NCBI RefSeq assembly: GCF_003932505.1
Contig: NZ_QZMU01000001.1
Span: 1,426,001-1,490,000, forward strand
DNA: 64,000 nucleotides
Direction of reading: 5' to 3'
Origin: Thiohalobacter thiocyanaticus
GTDB taxonomy: Bacteria > Pseudomonadota > Gammaproteobacteria > Thiohalobacterales > Thiohalobacteraceae
This document shows positions 62,882 to 64,000 of this stretch, in pieces (position 1 is the stretch's first letter; each line of letters opens with the position of its first letter). The notes under the pieces were generated by a model, which was not told where the DNA came from, ran no database searches, and saw only the letters and a list, made by a program, of their open reading frames with translations. The position numbers and the translations under genes are program-made.

Positions 62882-63472
62882 TCAGTCGCGCACCGCTAGG
62901 GCGACGGTGTACTGCCGTCCCTGCTTGACCTTGTCGTAGTTGCCGAACACGGCCTTCATCTCGCGCTCGAACAGTCGGCGCAGGCCGGTGATGCTCACCA
63001 CCCACAGGCGCCCGCCCGGCCGCAGACGGGCATGGGCATCATGCAGCATGATCGCCAGCAATTCCTTGCCGACCTTGGCCGGGACATTGGAAGCGATCAG
63101 GTCGAACTTCAGCTCCGGGTCGACATGCTGAAAAACATTGCTCAGCCGGGCACGGGCGTTTGTGATGCCATTGAGTTCGGCATTGCGGTTGGCGTACTCC
63201 ACCGCCAGGAAGTCCTTGTCCACCATCAGGGTCCGTCCTTCTGGCGCCAGCCGCGCCAGGGTCAGGCCGACAGGGCCATAGCCGCAGCCGAGATCAAAGC
63301 AGTCGTCGCCGGGATTCACCTCGATGTGCCTCAGCAGCAGCCGGGTGCCTTCGTCGATCTCGCGCGGCGAAAACAGACCCCAGGTGGTATGAAAAGTGAT
63401 CTCCTGGTCGCGCAGGGTTTCGGTGAAGACAAGGTCCTGGCGGATGCGGTGCAGATAGTCGTCGGCGGGCAT
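62882..63472 (-). CDS. RsmC-like class I methyltransferase
   Basis: A 196-residue SAM methyltransferase of the MTS/RsmC group: FHTTWGLFSPREIDEGTRLLL, DLGCGYGPVGLTLARLAPEG (SAM motif I), MVDKDFLAVEYANRNAELNGI and the catalytic-loop-like IASNVPAKVGKELL (NVPAK where N-P-P-F/Y is usual). The half-size version without the RsmC N-terminal domain is common in gammaproteobacteria and thought to methylate rRNA or another RNA; target unknown. Confidence 0.88.
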   Translation of the reverse strand: MPADDYLHRIRQDLVFTETLRDQEITFHTTWGLFSPREIDEGTRLLLRHIEVNPGDDCFDLGCGYGPVGLTLARLAPEGRTLMVDKDFLAVEYANRNAELNGITNARARLSNVFQHVDPELKFDLIASNVPAKVGKELLAIMLHDAHARLRPGGRLWVVSITGLRRLFEREMKAVFGNYDKVKQGRQYTVALAVRD

Positions 63473-63523
63473 GGCGTGAGACGTGAGCTATGAGTCATCC
63501 GGGAGTATACCCGAACCCTCTTA

Positions 63524-63721
63524 AAGAACGCCACGGAATACACGGAAGGCACGGAATAATGAATGTAGGTTGGGTTAGGCGCTGCGCGCCGTAACCCAAC
63601 ATGCCGCGACAGTGTCGGGTTACGCTGCGCTAACCCGACCTACAACGCTGCGGTCCGACGATGAGAAGATTGTAGACATAATATCTTTTTCCGTGCTTTC
63701 CGTGTATTCCGTGGCGCTCTT
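63524..63721. repeat. Composite inverted-repeat element, family D
   Basis: Nearly the same element as 53985-54183: outer arms (CGCCACGGAATACACGGAAG and complement) and inner GGTTGGGTTAGGCGCTGCGC / GTCGGGTTACGCTGCGCTAA pair. Again it ends at the 3' end of a minus-strand gene (CbbO-like). Confidence 0.85.
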
Positions 63722-64000
63722 CTATGAAGTCAGCGTCGCGAACAGAACCGGCAGCTTTTCGGGCAGGCGCTCCACCTGGTCGATGATGGTGTAGTTGTTG
63801 GCGCCGAATATGCGCTTGACGTAATCGTCAGCACCCGCATCCAGGGTCAGACAGTAGCTCATCACCCCCTTGCTGTAGAGCTCCTCCACCGCCTTTTTGG
63901 TGTCGTGGCGCAGATACTGGGGGTCGCGCTCGTCGATGTCGGCCGGCTCGCCGTCGGTAACCAGGAGCAGCAGCTTGCGCCGTTCCGGCTGCTTGAGCAG
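63722..64000 (-). CDS. cbbO: CbbO-like von Willebrand A protein, C-terminal fragment
   Basis: The last 92 residues of a protein whose start lies beyond the window. LLLLVTDGEPADIDERDPQYLRHDTKKAVEEL, GVMSYCLTLDAGADDYVKRIFGANNYTIID and the end LPEKLPVLFATLTS match the VWA domain of CbbO/NorD-like proteins. CbbO works with the MoxR-type ATPase CbbQ as a RuBisCO activase in chemoautotrophs; NorD-type use with nitric oxide reductase is the alternative. The nearby CbbR favours CbbO. Confidence 0.82.
   Translation of the reverse strand: MLKQPERRKLLLLVTDGEPADIDERDPQYLRHDTKKAVEELYSKGVMSYCLTLDAGADDYVKRIFGANNYTIIDQVERLPEKLPVLFATLTS

Overview
The window reads as chromosome of a GC-rich, chemolithoautotrophic gammaproteobacterium, probably a sulfur oxidiser of the Chromatiales/Thiohalobacter type. 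Evidence: a short bacterial phosphoribulokinase (14480-15352), a CbbR-type LysR regulator (59684-60625) and the C-terminus of a CbbO-like protein at the right edge (63722-64000) point to the Calvin cycle, and a Tat-exported beta-propeller (22736-24202) carries a His/Asp spacing that I judge to match thiocyanate dehydrogenase. The genus is inference. No rRNA, tRNA, CRISPR array, prophage or IS transposase was seen.

Layout. 1-7.1 kb: exported proteins and their probable regulator (a partial secreted protein, a Crp/Fnr protein, an outer-membrane protein made of three beta-barrels, two paralogous Gly/His-rich exported proteins). 7.3-21.2 kb: ordinary chromosome (acyl-CoA ligase, thiS-thiG, CorA, GIY-YIG nuclease, MscS, trmB, prk, FIST sensor, a frameshifted tas, DsrE-like protein, heme A synthase, HDOD protein) separated by many palindromic repeats. 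21.5-29.3 kb: a four-gene minus-strand operon encoding a Cys-less thioredoxin-fold protein, the thiocyanate dehydrogenase-like propeller, a His-rich periplasmic protein and a pentapeptide-repeat protein, preceded by a sigma-54 response regulator and a large membrane histidine kinase. 29.3-40.1 kb: an RND pump with two adaptor proteins, a divergent porin, a DUF302 protein, an ECF-like sigma factor, and a copper P-type ATPase coupled to a 28-residue membrane peptide. 40.2-46.8 kb: MOSC, amidotransferase and CBS proteins, then a four-gene arylsulfotransferase/sulfotransferase cassette and two small proteins. 47.1-53.9 kb: a Cus-type copper efflux operon whose cusA is frameshifted. 54.2-64 kb: purC, purE-purK, a peroxiredoxin-glutaredoxin hybrid behind a good OxyR-like site, glutathione reductase, CbbR, a GGDEF/EAL protein, an RsmC-like methyltransferase and the CbbO fragment.

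How the parts may work together. The propeller would need copper in the periplasm, and within about 32 kb there are a CopA ATPase, a Cus system, a second RND system and several His-rich exported proteins, so the region looks like a copper-enzyme locus with copper homeostasis around it. FNR-type sites (TTGAN-N4-ATCAM) lie 65-90 bases upstream of the propeller operon, the triple-barrel gene and the first exported paralog, linking the left-end Crp/Fnr protein to all three as a hypothesis. Four families of palindromic repeats fill most gaps longer than 150 bases.
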